Shown: piece after piece, positions 39,487-49,475 of the stretch
How positions within the stretch are numbered: the first letter of the stretch is position 1
Layout: the number at the start of each line of letters is the position of its first letter
Assembly (NCBI GenBank): GCA_904396495.1
Contig: CAJFOJ010000036.1
Coordinates: 1-64,000 of the forward strand
Length of the DNA stretch: 64,000 nucleotides
Reading direction: 5' to 3'
From: an uncultured Oscillospiraceae bacterium
Lineage (GTDB): Bacteria > Bacillota > Clostridia > Oscillospirales > Ruminococcaceae
Position numbers and translations under genes: made by a program
The notes under the pieces: model-generated
What the model saw: the letters and a program-made list of their open reading frames with translations, nothing else
What the model was told of the DNA's origin: nothing
Database searches by the model: none

Positions 39487-40710
39487 TTAAAATCCGCCTT
39501 TATTAATAAAAAATTCACGAGTCGCCAATGAAGCCGCTGCCAAAAATACGTTTTGGAGTGTAATTTCGCTGCGGGCAAGTATCTTGCTCCCAAAATCAGC
39601 GGGTTTTCCCTGAGACGTTTTGATAATGTACTCTGTCAAATACTCAAAAGCCTCCCCTTCTCCAAATAAAACAATTTGATCCGGATCAAAAAATAGCACC
39701 ATATCATAAAAAAGAGATAAATACACGTCGCCAGTATCGCGGAAAATTTTTAATACCGGCATATCCTGAGGAATGTAATCCGGATCTCGAAACAGGTCGG
39801 CCACCTTTGGAAATAACCCGGAAGTCTGCTCCCACAAAATCGGCGTCTTTTCTGGAGAATAAACCTCTTTTACCCGATTTAAAAAGCGCTCCTGAGAAAG
39901 CACAGCACCGGCACAACCATTTTTGCCGCATCCACACTCCGGACCGTCAGCTATCTTGTAATGAACAACATCCAAAACTTTTCCATGGGCTCCGTGGTAA
40001 AGCTCCTGCCCAATGCTCACAGCGCAATCAAAGTCTTTGGCATAGCGAAAAACCAAAATATCCTTTCGCTCTTCCTCATAGTTTTGATTGTAGTCAGTCT
40101 CGGCTGTAGCGACCCCCTCTATCAAAGTTCCAAATGCCATCGGGACCGCCACAAACTCTGACAGCCGTTCTTGTAGGCCACTGTAATCTACCCTGCCGTC
40201 CGGTTCCAGGTTTACTTTTAACATTCCATAGTACTCTTTGCTAACACACACGCCCAATCCGGCTACCAAACCCGGCTTCAAGTCATTCTTATACATGATA
40301 TCCTGATAGAGCTTTTCGATTGCAGCAAAAATATCCTCAGCTTTTTCCTCCGGGTTAATCGCATTCATGTGTTTTTCGATAATATCTCCCTTTAAGGTGC
40401 ACAAGCCAAAGTAAATAAATCCGCCATCAACAACTAAACCCATCCCCATCTTATAGGTGGGATTGACATCCAACAGAATTTTCTTTCTCCCTCTCGGGAT
40501 TTTATTCCCTTTGGGAAGCTGTTCCCCTTTTTCATAGATAATCCCCTGCTCGATCATCTCGTTGGTGATGATTGTCACAGCCGCCTTCGTAATCCCAATT
40601 TTTCGTGCAATATCAATCCGGGATGTAGGGCCTTCATTTCGCAGGAGTTTCAAAATCTGCATCCTATTTTGCCTTTTTAGATCCAATTTGCTAATTCCAT
40701 TTGTAGCCAT
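39487..40710 (-). CDS. ROK family transcriptional regulator
   Basis: 407 residues. An N-terminal winged helix-turn-helix (about 14-75; GPTSRIDIARKIGITKAAVTIITNEMIEQG) precedes an ROK domain with the zinc-binding CGCGKNGC motif (Cys259, Cys261, Cys266). Proteins of this NagC/XylR-like type sense sugars or phosphosugars and repress or activate uptake and hydrolysis genes. No sugar transport genes adjoin it; the nearest carbohydrate gene is the GH20 enzyme at 42061. Target and ligand are unknown. Confidence 0.9.
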   Translation of the reverse strand: MATNGISKLDLKRQNRMQILKLLRNEGPTSRIDIARKIGITKAAVTIITNEMIEQGIIYEKGEQLPKGNKIPRGRKKILLDVNPTYKMGMGLVVDGGFIYFGLCTLKGDIIEKHMNAINPEEKAEDIFAAIEKLYQDIMYKNDLKPGLVAGLGVCVSKEYYGMLKVNLEPDGRVDYSGLQERLSEFVAVPMAFGTLIEGVATAETDYNQNYEEERKDILVFRYAKDFDCAVSIGQELYHGAHGKVLDVVHYKIADGPECGCGKNGCAGAVLSQERFLNRVKEVYSPEKTPILWEQTSGLFPKVADLFRDPDYIPQDMPVLKIFRDTGDVYLSLFYDMVLFFDPDQIVLFGEGEAFEYLTEYIIKTSQGKPADFGSKILARSEITLQNVFLAAASLATREFFINKGGF

Positions 40711-40879
40711 GATCGCACCCTTTTGCTTTCTGTCCGCTCGTCATTCTGACAAGTAATTTTAGACATTATTTTCCATTTTTTTGGACTTTTATATTTTTAT
40801 TATAACAAATAACCATAGCCCAATTCTTGGCTAAATTGTTAACAAAATAAAATGATTATATTAAAAATTTATAACATTT

Positions 40880-41617
40880 TTAAACAAATAAGGTTTGTTT
40901 GAATTCGTGATTTTGATAGGGATAAGCCGTAAAAACGCCATCAATATTTAAAGTACCTAATAGAATCTCACTATAACTATTAAACTTTTGCTTTTTTAGC
41001 TCCCCTTTCAGCCATGTCTCGTCCTTTCCCATTTGTTTCAAATTTCCAGGAATTAGCCTTCCATCAATAATAATGTTGGCGACCAATTGTTGTTGCTGAG
41101 GCAGTAATTTTAAATCTTTAGTGGTAACCGGCCTGTTCCCCTCTTTCGGAAGAATGCTCAAATGGCCGCTTGTCTCCATCACTATGCTGTAAACATCGGA
41201 AAGATCAAAATAACCTGCATGCCGACACTCTGCGGTCAGGTCACCTAAATCATACTTGGCCCGCATCATGTTTTTCTCATAAATCTTTCCTTTATCCATT
41301 AAAATAATCGGCGTTCCATTAAAGAACTTTCGCGCCTTATAGGATTTGCAGTTCCAATACGAAATCCCTGTCGCAATTAATCCGTAAATCGCCATAGCAA
41401 AAACGCAGTCTATCACGGGAGTATCCGCCGCAAAAGCCATTTCCCCCGCTATCGAACCAATCGAAATTCCGATAATATAATCGAAAAAAGTAAGCTGGGA
41501 GATCTGTTTGAACCCCATAATTTTTGTTAGGATAAACAAAGTGGTAATCGACGCCAAGCTTCTCAACAAAATTTCCCCGGACTGTAACCAGTCAAAGGAA
41601 CGAAACCAATCCCACAT
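40880..41617 (-). CDS. DUF421 (YetF-like) membrane protein
   Basis: A 245-residue protein: three N-terminal membrane helices (about 15-80), then a soluble domain. The stretch KIMGFKQISQLTFFDYIIGISIGSIAGEMA and the following NCKSYKARKFFNGTPIILMDKGKI are hallmarks of DUF421/YetF proteins, whose function is unresolved. I start at the ATG 41617, seven bases after AAAGGAG; an ATG two codons upstream touches the Shine-Dalgarno. Single gene. Confidence 0.88.
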   Translation of the reverse strand: MWDWFRSFDWLQSGEILLRSLASITTLFILTKIMGFKQISQLTFFDYIIGISIGSIAGEMAFAADTPVIDCVFAMAIYGLIATGISYWNCKSYKARKFFNGTPIILMDKGKIYEKNMMRAKYDLGDLTAECRHAGYFDLSDVYSIVMETSGHLSILPKEGNRPVTTKDLKLLPQQQQLVANIIIDGRLIPGNLKQMGKDETWLKGELKKQKFNSYSEILLGTLNIDGVFTAYPYQNHEFKQTLFV

Positions 41618-42060
41618 TTTCATTCTCCTTTAAATTTATTTAAATTATAGTATTATCCTGTAAAAAGAATATAAACATCAAAAACGTTTACATTGGATAC
41701 AAAATTTGTCAAGATATCCTAATCTAAGCCTATAATATCAAAAAAAATCTATTGCACAAATTCCGATTTTTATTAAAATGTTAAGTACAAAGTTTATCTG
41801 TATAAAAAGAATCGACTACAAAGGGAATAATTAGCTTAATTTACTATATATTATATTTTTATAATGTTTTGGCTTTTATCGATCAACACTTGTATTACAT
41901 ACACCTGACCTCAGATGCTGTTTAATATTTATCTATGGGGTTTTAAATGATTTGGTAAGATTTTGCCTGTCCAATATGTATGAAAGATTTTTAGGGGAAG
42001 GTAGGAGCTCCCCTACAAGTCTTACATAAATAATATATAATATAGAAGGAGATTGATGAG
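41618..42060 (+). other. 443-base AT-rich gap before the giant surface protein gene
   Basis: No gene seen. Near the right end is a small hairpin TAGGGGA...TCCCCTA within 41980-42020 and a GGAG site before the ATG at 42061. A possible promoter for the plus strand is TTGTCA...TATAAT near 41700-41740, but the spacer of 19 is long. A possible minus-strand TATAAT lies near 41640 for the DUF421 gene. Confidence 0.4.
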
Positions 42061-45000
42061 ATGTTGCACAAACGACTGAAAAAGCGTTTGGCTTCCTGTT
42101 TGTGTGCCGTGCTTGCGGTAACCTGCATTTTAAGCAGCATTCCGGTACAAGCACAGTCGCGCAGCCAGGGATCCGGCGGCAAGGTCAACTGGGCAAGTGG
42201 TCTTACATATGAGACCAACTGGACAAACGAAGAATTCAACAGTGATACATACTCAGACTACGACCACGTCAAAATGACAGACGGTGCAAAAGCCAACAGT
42301 ATTTGGGCAGCCGAATGCGCCGGTTTTAAAAAGAGAGATAGTAATGAGCCGGTCACATTTACTTTTGATCTGGGAGAAAAAAGAGAGGTCAATGAAGTAA
42401 ATTTCTCCGGCTGGGACGGCAATCAAAGCGGCGTCCGCAACCCCAGTCATTTTAAAGTAGAGTATACCGATGACAACGGGGATTGGCAGCTTTTCTATGA
42501 AGGGGATATCGGCCGTGCCTCTCCGGAAGGCGCAGAAGTCGCCTACCAGTATGGGTACGAAATGCCGGACAACGGATCGGTTACCACTCAGAATATCCGT
42601 TTGTCCCTTACATTAGATGTTAACTCAGGCGTTGCTTTCTTGGATGAGATTGAAATTCTGTCTCCCGCCGATGAATCCACAGAGGAGCCAGAAGAACCAG
42701 TTAATCCCGACGTCGAGTTTGTAAACGTGGCTCTGGGTGCCTCCTACACCTCTGAGAAAGAAGAGTATTTTGAGACTTGGACCGACGATGGCACCAAATT
42801 GACCGATGGCCAAAAGGGCAACGGCAATAAAGACGCAGCCTATGTCGGATACGCTTTCACTAACTCGGATACTGTGACGGAAACCGATCGTCCATGGGAC
42901 TGGGTTGTCGATCTCAATGGCGTCAAAGAAATCAACAGCATCAGCGTCAGCGGCTGGGCCAACTACGCCGAATGGAATTATCAACCTAAGTTCTACAACT
43001 TCTATTATACCGACGAAAACGGAGAAGAACAGGAATTTTATCTTTTCCCGGAAGATAATACGGGACTGGGGTATGACAACCAGACATATACTATGTCCTA
43101 CGCTCTTCCCAACAATGAAACTGTAAAGGCAAGCAGCGTCCGTATCAGCATGCAGCCGTATAGTACCCGCCTGTTCTTGGATGAGATCGAGGTTATGGGG
43201 ATAAATGACGGCAGCATCGGCAGTTCTGATTTGCCTGATCCACCCGCAGAAAACGTGGAAGTGGTTTCTTCCGGTTTGAGATACAACTCCAATTACTCTG
43301 AGTTTGCGGCAGGTTATGCAGATAATGCCCGCATTAAGCTCACTAATGGCATCGTTGCTACCGAAATGGAAGATACTTCTAACAACGTAGCCTTTAACGT
43401 CACAGCGGACAAGCCTCTGCAACTGACCTTCAAGCTATCTGAAACCAAGGATTTCAAGGCCGCAACCATTTGCGGTTGGTCCGATTCCGTCGCCCCCTCT
43501 TATACAGTGGCGTACCGCAATCCGGACACTACCTGGACATCCTTAACTACAGAGCAGGCCAATACTGGCCGTTATACCGTGAGTTCGGTAATCGCGGGAG
43601 ATTATACCGCTGCCACCGACGAAATACAGGTGACGTTGAGTGTTACCGAGGATACCGTGGTATATCTGGATGAAATTCTTATTTATGCGGCAAAAGAGGA
43701 AGAACCATCCACCATTGATCCCAATAACATCATTGGCGGCCTTCCCTACAAGACCAATCTGTTAGACGGAAATGCCAATGCAGGAGAGGGCGACTATCAC
43801 CCCGATCACGCCGACGTAGACAGAGTCCGTTTAACTGACGGCAAGAAAGCCCCCAGCAAATCAACCTGGGAGAACGAGAACACAGTAGGTCTACACACTC
43901 CTACCGCTGATGTTCCTCACGACGATCCGGATGAGAAGCGTATTCTCTTGGAATTCAATCTGGACGAACCCAAATCCTTTGAGCAGATTTCCTTCAATGG
44001 GTTCATGAGCGCTGATGTCGGTATCGTATTCCCGTCCCATTTGACCATCGAGTACAAAAATGGGGATGCGGACTGGCAGACGTTGTACGACAAAGACATC
44101 AACGCACCTGCTTCATCCATGTACCGGTTTACCTATTTGGTACCCGGCGATGAGCCGATGACCATTACTGACATCCGCTTCATCTACTCCTGTACCAACG
44201 ATCACGGCTGGGTGTTCCTTGACGAGTTGGAGGTATTGGAAAACGCTGACACCTCTATTTCCAATTTGAACCCTGAGGCTTCTAAAGCCCATAACCTTCT
44301 TTCTGGGATTCCCTATACCACTACTTTGCAGGACGGTGACGCCAATGCAGGTACTGGCGACTTCCATGGCTCACACCCCGACCCAGATCGCAAACTGCTG
44401 ACAGATGGTTTGTATTCCAGCGGATATGAAGATCCCAACGGCGTCTACTTTAACGCTCGCGATAGCCTATATACCATTCCTGCTGATGTTGTCTTCGATT
44501 TAGGCGAATCCAAAACTTTCGAAGAAATTAGTATCAGCACAGTCGGAAATACCTATATTTATTTGCCTGCCAAAACGGTTATCAAGATTTCCGACGACCA
44601 GGAGAACTGGAGAACAATTTATTCCGGTGACTGGAGTGGCGAGGCAAACGATGTAAGCAAGGAATTTATCCTGACTGCTGTGGAAGGCGAACCGATTACC
44701 GCGCGGTATATCAGCTTTGACTTCTACCATCGCTTCGACTGGATGGGACTGGATGAGATTCAGATTTTTGATGAAGCCACTGGAACTGAATCTTATGGAA
44801 CCATTACATTGAAACAGCCACCTTTGGAAGATTTACGCGGCATTGCGCCTACTATTTCTGAGGATGGCACCCATATCATTTTGCCGGAATCCACCTCCGA
44901 ATATTTTGACGTAGGATTATTCGGCTCTGATAACCTGACCGTCATCGATTTAGACGGAAATATCTACACTCCTTTGGTGGACACCACTGTCAACCTGATC

Positions 45001-48000
45001 TACAAAGCCATCGACAAAGAAACCGGTGAAATCATCAAAGGCGACTACAACGTACAAGTCACAGTTCCCGGCCAATATCAGGAAGCGGCTGGAGATAATG
45101 AAGTTCCCGATACTATGCCCGCTCTCCGAGAGTGGAAAGGTTCTACCGGAAACTTTACGTTAAATGACAACACTGCTATTGTCGTCGACGCTTCTGCCGA
45201 TGCGCGCACAAGGGAAATCGCCAATCAAATCAAAGATTTCTTCAAGGATATGTTAGGCAGAACCGTCACCGTTGAACAAGGTGCTCCCGTGCCGGGTGAC
45301 ATCTACTTAACATTGGATTCCTCCATCCCTGAAATGGGCGAGGAAGGCTATTACATGGAGGTTGGCGATTACGTCACCATCACAGCATATGGTCACACCG
45401 GTCTGCTCTATGGCGGCGTCAGTGCAACCCAGATCCTCTATAGCGATCCTTGGCATATGAGTATTCCCAAGGGTATCGCCCGGGATTACCCCATGTATTC
45501 TATCCGCGGCGGCATGATCGACGTTGCTCGTGCCTATGTCCCTATGGAATATCTTCAGGAAATTACCCGGTATATGGCATGGTTTAAACTCAATGAAATC
45601 CATGTCCATATTAACGACCGCGGTGAAAACAACTATGCGGCATTCCGTCTGGAAAGTGATATCCCGAACTTGACTTCTGAAGACGGATATTATACCAAAG
45701 ATGAATACCGTGCCTATCAAGAGGATGCTTTGAAATACGGCATCAAAGTGGTCACTGAATTTGATACTCCCGGCCACTCCGACTGCTTTGCCGATGTCCC
45801 CGGCATTAAAATGCTCGATTCTTCCCATATTGACATCACCGATCCTGGTTCGGTTGAAGTAATCAAGAGCATGTTTGACGAATTCTTGGGCGGAGACAAC
45901 CCTGTTATTATCACTGACACCGTCCACATCGGCGCTGACGAGTACCCCTACACCACCAACGAGGGCGAGGCGATTCGTCAGTACACCTATGACATCGCAA
46001 ACTATGTCAAAGAATTGGGCTATACCCCCAGATTCTGGGGCGGTCTCTGGTACAACTCCGGCTTGCCCAACGGCGTAGAATCCAACCCTGGCGTACAGAC
46101 CAATGGCTGGGCTCACGACACTCCTTCCATCTCCGAGTTGTACGACATGGATTATGACATCGTCAACACCTATAACATGATCCTCTACTCGGTTCCCGGC
46201 GGAAACTACGGCTTTGCAAACTACTATGACTTAGCAAGGCTCTATAACGACTGGAACCCCAACTGGTACGAATACAAGGGAACCATGCAGGTACCTTTGG
46301 GACATCCTCAAACCTTAGGTGCTGAATTCGCGGTTTGGAACGATGTTCACACCTTTGGTGGCGGAACCTCCAACTTTGATATCTTCCAGCGCGTCAAATA
46401 CGGCGTTATGCTGGTTGCTGAAAAAGACTGGCAGGGTGCTCCCAAGGAAGATCAAAACTATGCAGATTTCTCCAGAAGAATGGACTTGTTCTGGGATAAA
46501 GTTCCCGGTGCCAACCCCAATCGCTTTGTTGAGAGCAAGGGTGGGCAAATCATTGAGTACGATTTTGAGTCGGTTGACGGAAACACCGTAAAAGACTTTT
46601 CCGGAAACGGCTATGACGGTACTTTAAACAATGCTTCCATCACCGACGAAAATGGTAACCACGTTGCCACCTTTGACGGCAATGGATATCTATCTCTCCC
46701 GATGGATAACGTCGGCTATCCCTTCTCGGTTGAGTTTGATATTATGCTCACCGACAACTCCAACGAAGAGGCCACCCTCTTCAGCAGTGATGAAGGTACC
46801 TTCTACTTAAATGTCGACGGAACCGGCAAGCTGGGCTTTAAACGTGACGGTTACATCCTGAAAGATGGCAAGGCCTTCTTTGACCCTGAAGGATATACCT
46901 TTGCTTTCGACTATTCCTTCCCGCTTAACGAATGGGTACACGTAAAAATCCACTCAGAAAGCAATAACTCCTATAATGAGACCTTCCTGGAAATCAATGG
47001 ACAGGAATACAAAGCCGAAATGCAAAACTCCATCGTGGATACCAGCAAAACATGGACGGATACTCAATTCAGTACAACTACCGTCCTCCCCACTGAGAGA
47101 ATCGGCGATAAGATGGTTGGTTCCATCGACAATCTGAACATCATTGACACCGCTAACTACACCCGCAGCCCGAACTTGGCCCTCTATGCGGACGCCACTA
47201 TGTCCTCCAGAGAGTCCGAGTCTGAAATGGGGCCGGAAATGGCTGTCGACGGTCAGATTATCACCGATAACAGAGACCGTAGCCGTGCTTCCTTCGGACG
47301 GGATGAAGACGATCAATGGCTCATTATCGATTTGGGCTCTGTCCAGACTATCGACCAGATTGTCCTGTATCCCTTTGAGCAGGCTCCTGAATTTGAGGTT
47401 TTGATCTCTGAAACCGGAAATGATGACGATTGGCAGCAGGTCTTCTACAAGAATACCGGCACCAACGGCGGTGAACGCGGTCAAGTCTATACCATAGACT
47501 TTGATCCCACTAATGCTAGATACGTCAAATATCATCAGCTCAAGAGATGGCAACATGAATCTTGGGGCACTTACAGCGGATCTATTTCGGAAATCGAGGT
47601 ATACCGCACCGCCGGCGACTACGATATCACTGTCGGTTATGTGGAAGGCGGTAAGGTCGTTCCCAGCGTGACCACGGCTGATGCAGGTGAAGAGGTCACC
47701 TTAAACGTAACGCCTAATACCGACTATGTGGTCAGCTCGGTCAAGGTTAACGGAACGGAAGTCACTCCGGAAGACGGTGTGTATCGTTTCCAAATGCCTG
47801 CAAACGATGTTATTGTCACCGCTGAATTTACTTCCAATGCCCCTGCTGTTTACACAGTGGACATCGCAGCGACTGTCAACGGCAAAGTTGAATCCAACAA
47901 GCGTATTGCGGTGGAAGGCGACACTGTAACCCTCTTTGTAACACCGGACGAAGGCTACCGCGCCAAAACTGTTCAGGTCAACGGCACTGCTATCACTCCG

Positions 48001-49158
48001 GTCGACGGCGTGTACAGCTTTATCATGCCTGCTGAGACAGCTTCTGTCACCGCTGAGTTCGAATTAATCCCTGAAACCGAGCTATACAACATCACCATTG
48101 CCCCCACGGAAAATGGTACGATTACTGCAGACAGAACAACGGCTGCTGAAGGCGACAAGGTCGTTTTGACAGTAATTCCTGCCGAAGACTACTCCATTGA
48201 CACTGTCACAGTAGACGGCGCTGAAATTACCGCAGTTGGCGGTGAATACTCCTTTACGATGCCTGCAAAAGATGTTGAAGTAGCGGCGACCTTCAAACAG
48301 AATGAAGCCGAACCTTCCTATACGATCACCGTTTCCAATACAACCGGCGGCAAAATTGTACCGGAGAAGACCACTGCTAAGGCGGGAGAAATTATCCGCG
48401 TAAGCGTTACCGCTTATACCAATTACTATCTTGACACACTCTACTGCAACGACGAGGAACTGTTTGCACGCGATGGTATTTACTCCTTTGTAATGCCCGC
48501 TGAAGACGTTGTGCTCTCCGCATCGTTCAGATATTACGGTAGTTCTTCCGGCGGTGGATGGACGGGTGGCGGTTCCTCTAGGCCCTCTGAGCCTTCTGAG
48601 CCCGAAACCCCTGCTGAGCCCACCTGGGAGCAAGTTGACGGCGGTTGGAAGCTCAAAGGAGCAGACGGCAGTTACCTGACTGGCTGGCAGAAAGTAGACG
48701 GCGTATGGTACTATCTCAGATCCAATGGTATGATGGTTACCGGCTGGTTCCAAGATGGTTCTACTTGGTACTACTTAAAGTCTAACGGTGCTATGGCCAC
48801 TGGCTGGCTCAAATTAGGCAACGTCTGGTACTACCTGAAGTCCAATGGAGCAATGCAAACTGGCTGGCTCTACGACGGCGGAGTATGGTACTGGCTCTAC
48901 GACTGGGGTGGCATGGCCAACACCAGTTGGGTGAAAGTGAACAACACTTGGTACTACTTTAGAGGTAACGGTCATATGATGACCGGTTGGCTCCAGCAGG
49001 GAAGCACCTGGTATTATCTAAAATCCTCCGGTGCTATGGCGACTGGATGGAACTGGGTAGGCAATAAGTGCTACTACTTCTACTCAAACGGTAAAATGGC
49101 TGCTAACACCACTGTAGGCGGTTACCGTGTCAATGCCAATGGCGAATGGGTGCAATAA
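42061..49158 (+). CDS. Giant secreted GH20 hexosaminidase with multiple carbohydrate-binding and cell-wall-binding domains
   Basis: 2365 residues. Signal peptide 1-31 (cleavage after VQA). Five F5/8C/CBM32-like modules at about 45-200, 220-380, 400-540, 558-728 and 744-903, each ending in a LDEI/LDEL-E motif. A linker domain to ~1005, a GH20b-like domain (~1020-1140), then the GH20 catalytic barrel (~1146-1500). The catalytic Asp-Glu pair is Asp1293-Glu1294 in HIGADEY. A LamG/ConA-like domain (~1500-1697), a sixth F5/8C domain (~1703-1850), four ~72-residue repeats (1854-2157), a Gly/Ser/Pro linker and about eight C-terminal cell-wall-binding repeats (GWxxxxxxWYYLxxxGxMxTGW). GH20 enzymes release N-acetylhexosamines or lacto-N-biose by substrate-assisted catalysis. 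The architecture suggests binding and trimming of host or dietary glycans at the cell surface. Exact substrate unknown. Confidence 0.93.
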   Translation: MLHKRLKKRLASCLCAVLAVTCILSSIPVQAQSRSQGSGGKVNWASGLTYETNWTNEEFNSDTYSDYDHVKMTDGAKANSIWAAECAGFKKRDSNEPVTFTFDLGEKREVNEVNFSGWDGNQSGVRNPSHFKVEYTDDNGDWQLFYEGDIGRASPEGAEVAYQYGYEMPDNGSVTTQNIRLSLTLDVNSGVAFLDEIEILSPADESTEEPEEPVNPDVEFVNVALGASYTSEKEEYFETWTDDGTKLTDGQKGNGNKDAAYVGYAFTNSDTVTETDRPWDWVVDLNGVKEINSISVSGWANYAEWNYQPKFYNFYYTDENGEEQEFYLFPEDNTGLGYDNQTYTMSYALPNNETVKASSVRISMQPYSTRLFLDEIEVMGINDGSIGSSDLPDPPAENVEVVSSGLRYNSNYSEFAAGYADNARIKLTNGIVATEMEDTSNNVAFNVTADKPLQLTFKLSETKDFKAATICGWSDSVAPSYTVAYRNPDTTWTSLTTEQANTGRYTVSSVIAGDYTAATDEIQVTLSVTEDTVVYLDEILIYAAKEEEPSTIDPNNIIGGLPYKTNLLDGNANAGEGDYHPDHADVDRVRLTDGKKAPSKSTWENENTVGLHTPTADVPHDDPDEKRILLEFNLDEPKSFEQISFNGFMSADVGIVFPSHLTIEYKNGDADWQTLYDKDINAPASSMYRFTYLVPGDEPMTITDIRFIYSCTNDHGWVFLDELEVLENADTSISNLNPEASKAHNLLSGIPYTTTLQDGDANAGTGDFHGSHPDPDRKLLTDGLYSSGYEDPNGVYFNARDSLYTIPADVVFDLGESKTFEEISISTVGNTYIYLPAKTVIKISDDQENWRTIYSGDWSGEANDVSKEFILTAVEGEPITARYISFDFYHRFDWMGLDEIQIFDEATGTESYGTITLKQPPLEDLRGIAPTISEDGTHIILPESTSEYFDVGLFGSDNLTVIDLDGNIYTPLVDTTVNLIYKAIDKETGEIIKGDYNVQVTVPGQYQEAAGDNEVPDTMPALREWKGSTGNFTLNDNTAIVVDASADARTREIANQIKDFFKDMLGRTVTVEQGAPVPGDIYLTLDSSIPEMGEEGYYMEVGDYVTITAYGHTGLLYGGVSATQILYSDPWHMSIPKGIARDYPMYSIRGGMIDVARAYVPMEYLQEITRYMAWFKLNEIHVHINDRGENNYAAFRLESDIPNLTSEDGYYTKDEYRAYQEDALKYGIKVVTEFDTPGHSDCFADVPGIKMLDSSHIDITDPGSVEVIKSMFDEFLGGDNPVIITDTVHIGADEYPYTTNEGEAIRQYTYDIANYVKELGYTPRFWGGLWYNSGLPNGVESNPGVQTNGWAHDTPSISELYDMDYDIVNTYNMILYSVPGGNYGFANYYDLARLYNDWNPNWYEYKGTMQVPLGHPQTLGAEFAVWNDVHTFGGGTSNFDIFQRVKYGVMLVAEKDWQGAPKEDQNYADFSRRMDLFWDKVPGANPNRFVESKGGQIIEYDFESVDGNTVKDFSGNGYDGTLNNASITDENGNHVATFDGNGYLSLPMDNVGYPFSVEFDIMLTDNSNEEATLFSSDEGTFYLNVDGTGKLGFKRDGYILKDGKAFFDPEGYTFAFDYSFPLNEWVHVKIHSESNNSYNETFLEINGQEYKAEMQNSIVDTSKTWTDTQFSTTTVLPTERIGDKMVGSIDNLNIIDTANYTRSPNLALYADATMSSRESESEMGPEMAVDGQIITDNRDRSRASFGRDEDDQWLIIDLGSVQTIDQIVLYPFEQAPEFEVLISETGNDDDWQQVFYKNTGTNGGERGQVYTIDFDPTNARYVKYHQLKRWQHESWGTYSGSISEIEVYRTAGDYDITVGYVEGGKVVPSVTTADAGEEVTLNVTPNTDYVVSSVKVNGTEVTPEDGVYRFQMPANDVIVTAEFTSNAPAVYTVDIAATVNGKVESNKRIAVEGDTVTLFVTPDEGYRAKTVQVNGTAITPVDGVYSFIMPAETASVTAEFELIPETELYNITIAPTENGTITADRTTAAEGDKVVLTVIPAEDYSIDTVTVDGAEITAVGGEYSFTMPAKDVEVAATFKQNEAEPSYTITVSNTTGGKIVPEKTTAKAGEIIRVSVTAYTNYYLDTLYCNDEELFARDGIYSFVMPAEDVVLSASFRYYGSSSGGGWTGGGSSRPSEPSEPETPAEPTWEQVDGGWKLKGADGSYLTGWQKVDGVWYYLRSNGMMVTGWFQDGSTWYYLKSNGAMATGWLKLGNVWYYLKSNGAMQTGWLYDGGVWYWLYDWGGMANTSWVKVNNTWYYFRGNGHMMTGWLQQGSTWYYLKSSGAMATGWNWVGNKCYYFYSNGKMAANTTVGGYRVNANGEWVQ
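47620..48531 (+). repeat. Four tandem InlB B-repeat-like units within the GH20 protein
   Basis: Four units of about 72 residues start at Y-x-I/V (47620, about 47850, 48085 and 48319). Each ends in a Y-F/S-F-x-MPA-x-D-V pattern then A-x-F. They resemble the divergent InlB B-repeat (Flg_new-like) domains used as rigid spacers. Confidence 0.8.
48640..49155 (+). repeat. Cell-wall/choline-binding repeats at the C-terminus
   Basis: About eight ~20-residue units of the CW_binding_1 type, with the core TGW-x-WYYLKSNG-x-M. Such units bind choline of teichoic acids in pneumococci. Here the ligand is inferred only. Confidence 0.85.
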
Positions 49159-49220
49159 TCTTTTCTCTATTGCGAAAGCATTCCATCTGCTCTCCTTTAT
49201 ATGATAGCATCTTTATTGCA

Positions 49221-49251
49221 GAAAAGGCCCCGATTATTTCGGGGCCTTTTC
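49221..49251 (+). terminator. Terminator of the GH20 gene
   Basis: A 13-bp perfect stem (49221-49233 with 49239-49251), core GGCCCCGA, flanked by TTTTC. Confidence 0.88.
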
Positions 49252-49398
49252 TTACTTTAATAACCAGTCTATATTCAAATAAAAATGGGCGGTTTTATGA
49301 ACTATTTCAATAAAGTCAGACAATATTTTATTAAAAAGCGACCTTCTTGAATTCAGGTATATAGCGTTTATTCAGTGTTTCTTTTCGACATAACAAAT

Positions 49399-49446
49399 CA
49401 CCCCACTTGTTATTCAGTATAAGTATACTGAATAACAAGTGGGGTG
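49399..49446. repeat. 48-bp perfect palindrome between the GH20 gene and ilvE
   Basis: 23-bp arms (49399-49421 and 49424-49446) with only AG between them; core TTCAGTATA/TATACTGAA and outer CACCCC/GGGGTG. No T tract follows on either strand. It lies 30 bases beyond the ilvE stop codon. It may terminate ilvE transcripts, bind a dimeric protein, or be a mobile remnant. Confidence 0.8.
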
Positions 49447-49475
49447 CACTTCATGAGGGATTCTTCCGTTTTTTG

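Noticed and set aside
48640-49155. Tandem repeats as a possible CRISPR array
   Set aside because: They are in-frame repeats encoding WYYLKSNG-type cell-wall-binding units, with no constant spacers.
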